A stretch of DNA of 64,000 nt from Microbispora siamensis. Its GTDB lineage: Bacteria > Actinomycetota > Actinomycetes > Streptosporangiales > Streptosporangiaceae. Location: the NCBI RefSeq assembly GCF_016863095.1, contig NZ_BOOF01000010.1:62001-126000 (forward strand). Reading direction: 5' to 3'. The number at the start of each line of letters is the position of its first letter. The stretch's first letter is position 1. Under the pieces are notes generated by a model. That model did not search any database and was not told where the DNA came from. It was given only the letters and a program-made list of their open reading frames with translations. Below are positions 33,306-41,948 of this stretch, in pieces. Position numbers and translations under genes: made by a program.

Positions 33306-33316
33306 CACACGGGTTA
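33297..33316. promoter_or_regulatory. LysR-type operator, copy B, upstream of the VOC gene
   Basis: GATCGCTAACACACGGGTTA, identical to copy A except in the 4-base spacer. Here the dyad is longer: an 11-base arm from 33296 pairs with GTTAACGATCG, giving 10 of 11 matched pairs. It overlaps the lysR stop codon and lies 79 bases before the VOC start. Confidence 0.7.
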
Positions 33317-33394
33317 ACGATCGTTACGGATTTCGTCGTTGTTGCAGTTAGACGGGGTGTCGAGGATGGAGGCGCCTACGAGGAGAGGAGCATC

Positions 33395-33850
33395 ATGACG
33401 AACCCCATCCCCCAGGAGTACAAGGGCGGCGTCCCCTACCTCAACGTGCACGACGCCAAGGCGGCCATCGATTTCTACCGAAGGGCCTTCGGCGCGGAGG
33501 TGAGCATCGAGATCCCCCGGCAGGGCGGCAAGATCGCTCACGCCGAGTTCCGGATCGGCGAGGCGGTCTTCATGCTGCGCGACGAATACCCCGAATACCA
33601 CTTCCGCAGCCCGAAGACGATCGGCGGCACACCGGTCAACCTGCTGGTCTTCGTGCCGGACGTCGAGACGTTCGCCGAGCGGGCCGTAGCCGCCGGAGCG
33701 CGCGTCATCCGGCCGCTGGAGATGCAGTTCCACGGCGATCTGCAGGTGGAGGTGGAGGACCCGTTCGGCCACTCCTGGTTCTTCGCCAGCCGTGTCACCG
33801 ACATGACCGCACAGGAGCTGAAGGAGGCGGCGTCAGCGGTGGACCTCTGA
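33395..33850 (+). CDS. VOC-superfamily protein (glyoxalase/bleomycin-resistance fold)
   Basis: 151 residues with GAGGAG seven bases upstream. Two beta-alpha-beta-beta-beta modules are visible: YLNVHDAKAAIDFYRRAFGAEV and the C-terminal VEVEDPFGHSWFFASRVTD. The DPFGH(S)W ending is typical of PhnB/glyoxalase-like members. No fixed substrate can be named; such proteins act in aldehyde detoxification, dioxygenation or drug sequestration. A preceding LysR gene with duplicated operator probably induces it. Confidence 0.86.
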   Translation: MTNPIPQEYKGGVPYLNVHDAKAAIDFYRRAFGAEVSIEIPRQGGKIAHAEFRIGEAVFMLRDEYPEYHFRSPKTIGGTPVNLLVFVPDVETFAERAVAAGARVIRPLEMQFHGDLQVEVEDPFGHSWFFASRVTDMTAQELKEAASAVDL

Positions 33851-33938
33851 TCGCCACCATATGATCGGAAGGGATCCCGTCAATCGTCCTGACTTGCACT
33901 GGCGGTGCGGTCCCGCGAGCCGAAGGAGGATGCCGGGG

Positions 33939-35120
33939 ATGAGTGGTGCCCGCGACGAGACCGTGGCGGACGCCCCGCCGATCATGGGGAACGTCCCCGG
34001 CTCCTACGCCCTGAGCGTCTTCAGGGAGCGCCACCCCGTCCTCGTCCGCTAGGTCGCGCGGGCGCTGCCGTACCCGCCCGACCGGCGGCGCGCGCTCGAC
34101 CGGCTGCTCGACGAGGTCGTACGCGACGTCATGGAGCCGCTGGAGCCGTCGGCGCACGACGGCGCGGCCTGGGCCGAGTGGGGACGCGGCAAGATCGGCC
34201 GCCGCTATGTCGACGTGCCGTTCCTGTGGGGTGAGAGCTACTTCTACCGGAAGCTGCTGGAGGCCACCGGATACTTCGGCGACGGTCCGTGGCGCGGGAT
34301 CGATCCGTTCGGCCCGATGAAGCAGGCCGAACTCGACGGCCCGGTCGTGGACGGAGAGCTGGCGGCGCTCGACGGGACGGCGGCGCTTCCTCCGGGCGAG
34401 CGGGCCGAGGCGCTGCTGCTCGGCTCGCTCTGGGGCAACCGCGCCGACCTGTCCTTCGGCGTCACCCTCAAGGGCGACCACGAGAGGGCGGCGGACCTGG
34501 TGGTGGACGACCGCCCGCTGCTGTGGTCGCTCATCGAGGCCGCCGCACCGGGAAAAATCTGCCTGGTCGCCGACAACGCGGGGCGCGAACTGCTGCCCGA
34601 TCTCGTGCTGGCCGACCACCTCCTCGCCTGCGGGCTCGCGGGTGAGGTCGTCCTCCACGTCAAGCCCTTCCCGTACTTCGTCTCCGACGCCACCCCGGCC
34701 GACGTCCTCGCGTGCCTGCGGCGGCTCGCCGCGGCCCCCGGCCGGGCCGGAGAGGCCGGCGCCCGCCTCTGGGGCGCGATGGAGGAGGGACGTCTCAGGC
34801 TGCGGGCGCATCCCTTCGCCTGCGCTCCGCTGCCCTACGCGGACATGCCGGACGACCTGCGGGAGGAGTTCGCGTCGGCCTCCCTGACCGTCATGAAGGG
34901 CGACCTGAACTACCGGCGGCTCGTCGGCGACCGGATGTGGCCGGCGACCACGCCGTTCGCCGCGGTCACCGCCTACTTCCCCGGTCCGATCGTCGCGCTG
35001 CGCACGCTGAAGTCGGACGCGCTCGCCGGCGTGCCGGAGCGGACCCTGGCCGAGCTGGACGCGGCCGGCCGCCCCTGGCGCACCACCGGCACCCACGCCA
35101 TGGTCCAGGCCCGCCCCTGA
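33939..35120 (+). pseudogene. ARMT1/DUF89-type damage-control phosphatase gene interrupted by an in-frame amber codon
   Basis: Start ATG 33939 follows AAGGAGG by nine bases. The frame opens MSGARDETVADAPPIMGNVPGSYALSVFRERHPVLVR, then TAG at 34050-34052, and resumes in the same frame (VARALPYPPDRRRALDRLLDEV…) to the TGA at 35118-35120, for 393 codons, the usual family length. Family motifs lie after the stop: metal site ADNAGRELLPDL, HVKPFPYFVSDA, and LMKGDLNYRRLVGD-type segment (TVMKGDLNYRRLVGDRMW). A C-to-T change in a glutamine codon would explain the break. The rest is undamaged, so the mutation is recent, or TAG is read through, or translation restarts at ATG 34131 giving a 329-residue product lacking the helical N-domain. 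Confidence 0.82.
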
Positions 35121-35134
35121 TCGCTGCCGGATCC

Positions 35135-35172
35135 GCCCGCGTGCTCCGGCCTTCTTATCCGCCGGCGCGGGC
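35135..35172. terminator. Hairpin between convergent ARMT1-like and MerR genes
   Basis: GCCCGCG (35135-35141) and CCGGC (35146-35150) pair with GCCGG and CGCGGGC (35161-35172), with a 4-base bulge and a CTTCTTATCC loop. Both flanking genes end within 15 bases of it. Confidence 0.6.
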
Positions 35173-35185
35173 TCAGGGCACGCGC

Positions 35186-35914
35186 CTAGCCTTCCATGAG
35201 CCGGGCCAGCCGATCCCAGGCCGGGGACGAGGCTCCTGGCTGGGTTCGCGCGGCCAACCGGGCGATATCCGGGTTACGGACGGGGCGCGTCTCGGATCGG
35301 CTGTGGCGATTGGCGAACCAGTTCCGCGTACGGTCCGCGAGTGCGGGGAGGCGGGGATCGCTCGGCGGCCAGTCGTAGGCGGCGTCGTGTTCGAGGTAGA
35401 GCGCGCGGAACTCCGGGTCGGTCATGAGCTCGCGCTTCTCGGCGATCCACAGGGCGGCGTCCTCGGGTGAGGCCGTCTGCATCAGGATCCAGCCGTCGCG
35501 TTCCAGACGGATCTGGCGCTCGCTGACGCCCAGGTCGCGCAGATCGTCGAGATGGTCGGCGACCTCCGGAGAGACGAAAAGCCGGTCGCCGCCGCGCAGC
35601 TCGGCGAGTTGTTCGCGGGTTCGCCGCAGCCGCGCGATGCGGTCTCGGAGGTCGCGGTCGATCTCGGCGATGGCCGCCGTGAGCGCATCGGGGTCGGCGT
35701 CGAGGAGGTCCTTGATGCGAGCCAGCGGCACCCCCGCCTGAGCCAGAGTCCTGATCTTGACGAGCTTGACGGCGTCTTCGGCGGTGTAGCGCCGGTAGCC
35801 GGACGAGTCGCGGCCGGGCTCGGGGAGCAGGCCGCGCTCGTGGTAGTGGCGGATCGCTTTGATGGTCACTCCGGCGTAGTCCGCGAGCCGGCCGATCGTG
35901 AACACACTGGACAT
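35186..35914 (-). CDS. MerR-family transcriptional regulator
   Basis: 242 residues. Residues 4-73 are the MerR winged helix (FTIGRLADYAGVTIKAIRHYHERGLLPEPGRDSSGYRRYTAEDAVKLVKIRTL), followed by the dimerising coiled coil (DALTAAIAEIDRDLRDRIARLRRTREQLAEL) and a 130-residue C-terminal domain without metal-binding cysteines, so an organic ligand is likely. It starts 15 bases after the serine-hydrolase gene on the same strand. A MerR-style dyad lies before that hydrolase, which suggests the two genes form one autoregulated operon. Confidence 0.9.
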   Translation of the reverse strand: MSSVFTIGRLADYAGVTIKAIRHYHERGLLPEPGRDSSGYRRYTAEDAVKLVKIRTLAQAGVPLARIKDLLDADPDALTAAIAEIDRDLRDRIARLRRTREQLAELRGGDRLFVSPEVADHLDDLRDLGVSERQIRLERDGWILMQTASPEDAALWIAEKRELMTDPEFRALYLEHDAAYDWPPSDPRLPALADRTRNWFANRHSRSETRPVRNPDIARLAARTQPGASSPAWDRLARLMEG

Positions 35915-35929
35915 CCTTCCACCGGATTG

Positions 35930-37363
35930 TCACGCCCGTCGGGTCAGGCGGCCGCCGCCGTTACGGAAACGCGCTCGGCCGTCGCGGACGTCGTGGTAGG
36001 AGACGAGCAGCAGCCGCAGGTATCCGTCGAACGTCTCCAGTGGGTATCCGGCGGGTGCGAAAAGGCCGGGCCGGATCGGCACGTAGCGCTGTGGCGGGGC
36101 GGAGGTCATACCGCCGGCGAACTCGGTGAAAATCCGCTCCTGTGATTCGTCCGCCGGTTCGTACGTCGTCCGCTCCTCGAGCTGACCGTCCACGATGCGG
36201 ACGTCGATGCGGAGCTGATCGGAGCGGTAGGTGCCCACGTAGGGGGTGAGGTCGACGTCCTTCTCCGGTTCGCTGATCAGAGTGGGGATCCGGACGCCGA
36301 GACGCTCGCTCAGGAGCCGCTGCAGGATCCGGTCGTGCAGCACGATCGCCCCCGGGGTGTTGCCGAAGGCGGCGAAGACCAGGTCGTGCTCGGGTACGAC
36401 GCACAGGATGGACACACCGCCGGGCGACGCGCCCGACATGGCGAGCACGGTCGTGTCGCCGAAGGGGTACCGCACCCAGCCCAGGCCCATCGGCGGGACG
36501 TTCGGGGTCGCCATGTCGTACGAGACCTGCTGCATCAGCGCGGTCGACTCGGCCGACAGAACACGTGCGCCCGACGGGGACAGACCGCCCGCGAGGTGGG
36601 TGCGCCCGAAGGCGAGCAGGTCGGCGATGGTGCCGATCGGTGTGCCGCCGGCCGGCCCCCAGGTGTCGGGCAGCATGAACATGCCCGTGGGCCTTGCCGC
36701 CATGGTCCGGGGGTCGGGGAAGTGACCGATGGCCGTGCTGCGAAGGATGGCCTGCTCGGCCGAGGTGCCGGAGTTCTTCATGCCGACGGGTGCGTAGATG
36801 TCGCGTTCGAGCAGGTCAGGGAAGGACATGCCGGTCACCACTTCCAGCAGGCGTCCCGCGACGATCATGCCGCCGTTGGAGTAACTGAGCCGCTCGCCGG
36901 GTTCGAACAGGGCGCCGCAGGAGCTCGCGAGGCGGTGGACGTAGGTCTTCAGAGCGTCGCGGCCCTTGACGTCGGGGAAGAACAGGTCCGCGTCGATGCC
37001 GTTGGTGTGCGAGATGAGGTGCCGGACCAGGATCTTGTCCGCCGCGCCCGGTGCGGTCAGGGCGAAGTCGGGGAGGTGCTTCACCACCGGCGTGTCCAGG
37101 TCCAGCAGTCCCCGGTCGACCTGCTGCAGGACCAGCGTGGTGGTCAGGACCTTGGTGACGGAGCCGAAGAGGAATCCGGTGTCCTCGAGCATCGGGGCGC
37201 CTGTGGCGGCGTTCGCGGTGCCGTGGGCGACGACCACTTGCTCGCCGGCGTGGTAGACGCCGGCGACGAACCCGGGGACGTTGTTGGACGCGCAGTAGGC
37301 GGCGGCCTGCTCGCGGATCCGGGCTTCGACGGTGTGCAGCGCGTTGTCGTTCATGTGGAGCAT
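35930..37363 (-). CDS. Serine hydrolase, beta-lactamase class C / esterase family
   Basis: 477 residues from ATG 37363 (ATG 37354 is an equally possible start). The beta-lactamase-type motifs are GSVTKVLTT (S-x-T-K), YSNGGM (Y-x-N) and a C-terminal YVGTYRSDQLRIDVR lipocalin-like extension of about 110 residues, as in D-aminopeptidase-like and esterase members. No signal peptide is visible, so it seems cytoplasmic, which argues for an esterase or amidase rather than an antibiotic-resistance enzyme. It is co-transcribed with the merR gene behind it and preceded by a MerR-type dyad nine bases before its start. Confidence 0.87.
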   Translation of the reverse strand: MLHMNDNALHTVEARIREQAAAYCASNNVPGFVAGVYHAGEQVVVAHGTANAATGAPMLEDTGFLFGSVTKVLTTTLVLQQVDRGLLDLDTPVVKHLPDFALTAPGAADKILVRHLISHTNGIDADLFFPDVKGRDALKTYVHRLASSCGALFEPGERLSYSNGGMIVAGRLLEVVTGMSFPDLLERDIYAPVGMKNSGTSAEQAILRSTAIGHFPDPRTMAARPTGMFMLPDTWGPAGGTPIGTIADLLAFGRTHLAGGLSPSGARVLSAESTALMQQVSYDMATPNVPPMGLGWVRYPFGDTTVLAMSGASPGGVSILCVVPEHDLVFAAFGNTPGAIVLHDRILQRLLSERLGVRIPTLISEPEKDVDLTPYVGTYRSDQLRIDVRIVDGQLEERTTYEPADESQERIFTEFAGGMTSAPPQRYVPIRPGLFAPAGYPLETFDGYLRLLLVSYHDVRDGRARFRNGGGRLTRRA

Positions 37364-37371
37364 CGTCGAAC

Positions 37372-37394
37372 CTTGACCTAGGGGCAAGGTCAAG
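37372..37394. promoter_or_regulatory. MerR-type operator upstream of the serine-hydrolase/merR operon
   Basis: CTTGACCT-N7-AGGTCAAG is a perfect 8-bp dyad 9 bases before the hydrolase ATG at 37363. The TTGACC can act as a -35 element on the minus strand. MerR regulators bind such dyads inside stretched promoters; the downstream merR gene is the natural partner. Confidence 0.65.
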
Positions 37395-37422
37395 AGGCGG
37401 TGGTGGCCCGCAGCGGAGCGCG

Positions 37423-38238
37423 TCAACGCCCCTGGTAAACCGGCGGGCGCTTGTCGCGGAAGGCGCGGGAGCCCTCCTTGGCGTCCTCGGAGCCGATGAC
37501 GGGCCAGCCGATCGCGTCGGAGACCTTGAACGCCTCGGCCTCCGGCATGCCCAGCGTCTCGCGGTAGGCGCGCAGGATCGCCTGGACGGCCAGCGGCCCG
37601 CAGGCGGCGACCTGGCCGGCGATCTCGCGGGCCGCCGCGAGCGCCTGACCGTCCGGCACGACCCGGTTGACCATGCCCATCGCGAGCGCCTCGGCCGCCG
37701 TGATCGCCCGGCCGGTGAGCAGCACGTCCATGGCGAACGCGTACGGGATCTGGCGCGGCAGCCGTACGGCGCTGCCGCCCATCGGGAACAGCGCCCGCCG
37801 GGCCTCGAACAGCCCGAGCGTGGCGCTCTCGCCGACGACGCGCAGGTCGGTGCCGACGAGCAGTTCGGTGCCGCCCGCCACGGCGTACCCCTCGACCGCG
37901 CACACGATGGGCTTGGCGGGCAGCGCCTCGGGATCGCGCAGCAGACCCTTCCAGTGGTAGTCGGGGATCTCGGCGGCCCGGCGGCGCACCCGCTCGTCCT
38001 CGGACGGCGTGCCCATGGCCTTGAGGTCGGCCCCGGCGCAGAACGTGCCTCCCGCGCCGGTGAGGATGCCGACCCGCACCTCCGGCTCGTCCGAGATGTA
38101 CCGCCAGGCCTCGGCGAGCCCCACCAGCATGTCCTGTGAGAGCGCGTTCCTGGCCTCCGGCCGGTCCATCGTGACGATCACCACGTGACCGTCGCGCTCG
38201 ATCCGGCAGTGCGGTGTGCTGATGGGCAGGAGCTCCAC
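37423..38238 (-). CDS. Crotonase / enoyl-CoA hydratase family protein
   Basis: 271 residues from GTG 38238, chosen because GGAGGA lies eight bases upstream; an in-frame ATG 54 bases earlier overlaps the operator. Crotonase landmarks: MDRPEARNALSQDML, the oxyanion loop GAGGTFCAGADLKAMG and GYAVAGGTELLVGTDLRVV with the active-site Glu. It hydrates enoyl-CoA esters in beta-oxidation, and EchA19-type hydratases do this in steroid side chains. It is divergent from the fadD operon at 38448 with a shared KstR2-like operator, so it is very probably part of the same pathway. Confidence 0.9.
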   Translation of the reverse strand: MELLPISTPHCRIERDGHVVIVTMDRPEARNALSQDMLVGLAEAWRYISDEPEVRVGILTGAGGTFCAGADLKAMGTPSEDERVRRRAAEIPDYHWKGLLRDPEALPAKPIVCAVEGYAVAGGTELLVGTDLRVVGESATLGLFEARRALFPMGGSAVRLPRQIPYAFAMDVLLTGRAITAAEALAMGMVNRVVPDGQALAAAREIAGQVAACGPLAVQAILRAYRETLGMPEAEAFKVSDAIGWPVIGSEDAKEGSRAFRDKRPPVYQGR

Positions 38239-38272
38239 AGGTGTCCTCCGGCTCGGCGGCGTCGCTGATTCA

Positions 38273-38286
38273 ATCAAGCGCTTGTT
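38273..38286. promoter_or_regulatory. KstR2-type operator between divergent crotonase and fadD genes
   Basis: ATCAAGCGCTTGTT fits the KstR2 consensus as I recall it (AnCAAGnnCTTGnT) at every fixed position. It lies 34 bases upstream of the crotonase start and 161 bases upstream of the first fadD start. A related TetR regulator outside the window would bind it and respond to an acyl-CoA. Confidence 0.65.
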
Positions 38287-38447
38287 AGACATGGCGCGCG
38301 GGGTTAGTCTGCCCGCAAGAACTAGAACCGATTCTCATCTGAGTCGCTCCGCATTGCCAGGTCTTGTCAGCGTCGTGCCGGCGTGCTTCACTCCGGGGCC
38401 GCTCACGCCGCCGACGCCCGGTTGCGGTGCCTTGAAGGAGCTGGCAT

Positions 38448-39995
38448 ATGGGCTCACTCGGTTTCTGGAGGCTGGCGCAGGCCGACCCGGCGTGGATCGC
38501 CGCGGTCGATCCCGACGGAACGGAACATCCCGCGGGCGAACTGCTCGCCAGGGCCAATCGCATCGTCCACGGCCTGCGTGAGCTGGGCCTGCGGCCCGGG
38601 GACGGCATCTGCGGCCTGCTGCCCAACGGCGCGGACGGCCTCGTGCTCTACCTCGCCGCCCTGCAGGCGGGGTGGTACTACACGCCGGTCAACTGGCACC
38701 TCACCGGGCCCGAGATCGGCTACATCGTCGCCGACAGCGAGGCCGCCGCGTTCTTCGCCCACGAGCGATACGCGGCGGAGGCCGTCAGGGGCGCACAGGA
38801 GGCGGGAATCGCCGCCGGCCGGTGCTTCGCGTACGGCGAGGTCGAGGGCTTCCGGCCGGTGGCCGAGCTGACCGACGGCAGGCCGGACACCACGCCCCCC
38901 GACCGTACGGCCGGGGCCACCATGCACTACACCTCGGGCACCACCGGCAGGCCGAAGGGCGTGCGGCGCGCGCTCACCGGCCTCGACCCCGACGACTCCG
39001 CCGAGCTGATGACGGGGCTGCTGCGGCTGTTCGGCGTGACGCCGGGCCGGCCGAACGCCCACCTGGTCACCTCGCCGAGCTACCACACCGCCGTCACCCA
39101 GTTCGCCGGTACGGCGCTGCACATGGGGCACACCCTCGTCTTCATGGACAAGTGGGACGCCGAGGAGACCCTGCGCCTGTGCGAGCGCCACCGCGTGACG
39201 AACTCCCACCTGGTGCCGACGCACTTCAAACGGCTGCTGTCGTTGCCCGAGGAGACGCGGCGCTCCTACGACCTGTCGTCGCTGCGCTGGATGATCCACG
39301 CCGCCGCGCCCTGCCCGGTGCCGGTCAAGTGGCAGATGCTGGAGTGGTGGGGCGACGTGATCTACGAGTACTACGCCGCCACCGAGGGCGGCGGCACGAT
39401 CGCCACCCCCGAGGACTGGAAGAAGCGGCCGGGCACGGTCGGAAAGGCCTGGCCGGGCAGCGAGCTGCTGATCGTGGACGACGAGCTCGCACCGGTGCCC
39501 ACGGGCACGCCCGGCACCGTCTACATGAAGATGGGCATCTCCTTCGAGTACAAGGGCGACCCGGAGAAGACCGCGGCCAACCGGTTGCGCGACTACTTCA
39601 CCGTCGGGGACATCGGCTACCTGGACGAGGACGGCTTCCTGTTCCTCTGCGACCGCAAGGCCGACATGATCATCTCGGGTGGGGCCAACATCTATCCGGC
39701 CGAGATCGAAAAGGAGCTCATGGTCCACCCGAAGGTGGCGGACGTGGCCGTGTTCGGCATCCCGGACGACGAGTGGGGCGAGCGGATCATGGCAGTCGTC
39801 GAGCCCGCGCCCGGCGCCGTTCCCGGGCAGGAACTGGCCGCGGAGATCGTCCTGTCGCTGGAGGGCCGCCTGGCCCACATGAAGTGGCCGAGCCGGATCG
39901 AGTTCATCGACGAGATGCCCCGCGAGCCGAACGGCAAGCTGCTCAAGCGCAAGCTCCGCGCCCCCTACTGGGAAGGCAGGGACCGTGCCATCTGA
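38448..39995 (+). CDS. Acyl-CoA synthetase (FadD4/FadD17-like)
   Basis: 515 residues from ATG 38448 with AAGGAG eight bases upstream. ANL-superfamily motifs in order: MHYTSGTTGRPKGV (A3), YYAATEGGG (A5), TVGDIGYLDEDGF (A7), DRKADMIISGGANIYPAEIE (A8) and the catalytic Lys in NGKLLKRKL (A10). It activates a carboxylic acid with ATP and CoA. As first gene of an operon with DUF35, two thiolase-fold proteins and a second FadD, it probably primes a steroid-like or branched acid for degradation. The exact substrate is not determined. Confidence 0.9.
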   Translation: MGSLGFWRLAQADPAWIAAVDPDGTEHPAGELLARANRIVHGLRELGLRPGDGICGLLPNGADGLVLYLAALQAGWYYTPVNWHLTGPEIGYIVADSEAAAFFAHERYAAEAVRGAQEAGIAAGRCFAYGEVEGFRPVAELTDGRPDTTPPDRTAGATMHYTSGTTGRPKGVRRALTGLDPDDSAELMTGLLRLFGVTPGRPNAHLVTSPSYHTAVTQFAGTALHMGHTLVFMDKWDAEETLRLCERHRVTNSHLVPTHFKRLLSLPEETRRSYDLSSLRWMIHAAAPCPVPVKWQMLEWWGDVIYEYYAATEGGGTIATPEDWKKRPGTVGKAWPGSELLIVDDELAPVPTGTPGTVYMKMGISFEYKGDPEKTAANRLRDYFTVGDIGYLDEDGFLFLCDRKADMIISGGANIYPAEIEKELMVHPKVADVAVFGIPDDEWGERIMAVVEPAPGAVPGQELAAEIVLSLEGRLAHMKWPSRIEFIDEMPREPNGKLLKRKLRAPYWEGRDRAI

Positions 39996-40914
39996 CATGT
40001 CCGAGGACCTGGTCGCGACGCACGTCCTGGAGTTCCCCGGCGGTTACACCCGGACGACCGGGCCCGTCATCGGGCGGTTCCTCACCGAACTGCGCGACCG
40101 GCGGCTCGTCGGGGTCCGTACGGCCGGGGGGCGGGTGCTGGTGCCGCCGCTGGAGTACGACCCGGACACGGGCGAGCCGGTGACCGAGGAGTACGTGGAG
40201 GTCGGCCCGGCCGGGACCGTCCAGGCATGGGCCTGGGTCGGCTCCCCGCGCCCCGGCCACCCGCTCGACCGGCCGTTCGCCTGGGCGATGATCAAACTTG
40301 ACGGCGCCGACACCGCCCTCGTCCACGCGGTGGACGCCGGGAGCCCGAAGGCGCTGCGGCCGGGGCTGCGGGTGCGCCCGCGCTGGCGGGCCGCCACCGC
40401 CGGGCACATCACCGACATCGAGTGCTTCCTGCCCGAGGTCGCCTCGCTCGTCGCGCCCGTGCGCGCCGAGTATCGCGTCACGCCGGGCCGGGCGCTCACC
40501 CGGTTCCTGGAGGGTGTCCGCGACGGGAGGTTCGTCGGCGCCCGGTGCGCCGAGTGCGCCGCCGTCTACGTGCCCTACCGCGAGTCGTGCCCCGCGTGCG
40601 GCTCGGTCGTCGAGGAGGAGGTGGAGGTCGCCGACACCGGCACGGTCACCACCTTCGCGATCAACAACCTGCCCGACCCCCGGGCCCCCGAGGTGCCGTT
40701 CGTCTCCGCGTACGTGCTGCTGGACGGCGCGGACACCCCGATGATCGCGCTGATCGGCGGGGTGCCGGCGCACGAGGTGCGGCAGGGCATGCGGGTGCGC
40801 GCCGTGTGGGTGCCGCCCGAGGAACGGACGCTGTCGATGACCAACGTGAAGTGGTTCGAGCCGACCGGGGAGCCGGACGCCGACCTGGACGAGTCCTCGG
40901 GAGGTGGTGCCTGA
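39985..40914 (+). CDS. Double DUF35 / OB-fold zinc-ribbon acyl-CoA-binding protein (Rv3521-like)
   Basis: 309 residues from GTG 39985, overlapping the end of fadD; ATG 39997 is an alternative. Two DUF35 units in tandem: residues 15-150 and 160-290. Only the second has the zinc ribbon (CAECAAVYVPYRESCPACG); the first has lost all cysteines. DUF35 proteins pair with thiolase-fold partners (ChsH2 with Ltp2, for instance) and help bind the CoA ester. The next gene overlaps by TGATG and encodes such a thiolase-fold protein. M. tuberculosis Rv3521-Rv3522-Rv3523 shows the same order. Confidence 0.88.
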   Translation: MPSDMSEDLVATHVLEFPGGYTRTTGPVIGRFLTELRDRRLVGVRTAGGRVLVPPLEYDPDTGEPVTEEYVEVGPAGTVQAWAWVGSPRPGHPLDRPFAWAMIKLDGADTALVHAVDAGSPKALRPGLRVRPRWRAATAGHITDIECFLPEVASLVAPVRAEYRVTPGRALTRFLEGVRDGRFVGARCAECAAVYVPYRESCPACGSVVEEEVEVADTGTVTTFAINNLPDPRAPEVPFVSAYVLLDGADTPMIALIGGVPAHEVRQGMRVRAVWVPPEERTLSMTNVKWFEPTGEPDADLDESSGGGA

Positions 40915-41939
40915 TGCGCGAGGTCGCCGTCGTCGCCTTCGCCCAGACCGTCCACACCGGTCACGACACCGGGCTGGCCGAGCCGGAGCTGCTGCTGCCG
41001 GTCATCGACGAGGTCAAGCGGGCGACCGGGCTGAAGAGGTTCGGCTTCACGTGTTCCGGCTCGTGCGACTACCTGGCCGGCGCGCCGTTCTCGTTCGTCT
41101 CGGCGCTCGACGCGGTCGGCGCCTGGCCGCCCATCAGCGAGAGCCACGTCGAGATGGACGGCGCCTTCGCGCTGTACGAGGCGTGGGTGCGGCTCCAGCA
41201 CGGCGACATCGACACCGCCCTGGTCTACGGCTTCGGCAAGTCGTCGATGTCGGACATCCGGGAGATCATGACGCTCCAGCTCGACCCGTACTATCTGGCG
41301 CCGCTCGGGCTCGACCAGGTGTCGTACGCCGCGCTGCAGGCCTCCGCGGTGAACGCGGACAGAGCGGCGCTGGACGAGATCGTACGGCGCAGCCGGGCGG
41401 ACGGCCGGGCCAACCCGTACGCCCTCGACCTGCCGGACCCAGCAGGGGACGAGTTCGAGGTCGAGCCGCTGCGGCCGTACGATGTCGCACCGGTCACGGA
41501 CGGGGCGGCGGCCGTGGTGCTGGCCGCCGGCGACCGCGCCCGTGAGCTGGCCGGGCGGCCGGCCTGGATCACCGGCATCGCGCACCGCGCCGAGCCTCAT
41601 TACCTGGGCATGCGCGACCTGTCCCGGTCGGTGTCCACGGCCGAGGCGGGCCGGGCGGCCGGGGTGGGCAAGGGCCCGGTCGACGTGGCCGAACTGCACA
41701 CCCAGTTCAGCCACGAGGAGCCGATCCTGCGCGAGGCGCTCGGCCTGTCCGGGGACGTCGTGGTCAACCCGTCGGGCGGGCCGCTCGCGGCCAACCCGGT
41801 GATGGCCACCGGCCTGATCCGGATCGGCGAGGCGGCCCGGCGGATCCTCGACGCCGCGGCGGACCGCACGGTGGCGCACGCCACCTCCGGGCCGTGCCTG
41901 CAGCAGAACCTCGTCGCCGTGCTCGAAACGTCCGCGTAG
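40914..41939 (+). CDS. Thiolase-fold protein, SCP-x/Ltp type, first copy
   Basis: 341 residues from ATG 40914, coupled to the DUF35 gene. It is shorter than a standard thiolase (about 390). Cysteines lie in GFTCSGSCDYLAG near the expected nucleophile region; HTQFSHEEPILREALG and VNPSGGPLAANPVMATGL match the SCP-x C-terminal half. It probably cleaves a beta-ketoacyl-CoA or works as a subunit with the following Ltp protein, as for Ltp3/Ltp4. Which partner carries the active site is unclear. Confidence 0.83.
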   Translation: MREVAVVAFAQTVHTGHDTGLAEPELLLPVIDEVKRATGLKRFGFTCSGSCDYLAGAPFSFVSALDAVGAWPPISESHVEMDGAFALYEAWVRLQHGDIDTALVYGFGKSSMSDIREIMTLQLDPYYLAPLGLDQVSYAALQASAVNADRAALDEIVRRSRADGRANPYALDLPDPAGDEFEVEPLRPYDVAPVTDGAAAVVLAAGDRARELAGRPAWITGIAHRAEPHYLGMRDLSRSVSTAEAGRAAGVGKGPVDVAELHTQFSHEEPILREALGLSGDVVVNPSGGPLAANPVMATGLIRIGEAARRILDAAADRTVAHATSGPCLQQNLVAVLETSA

Positions 41940-41948
41940 GGAGTCACC

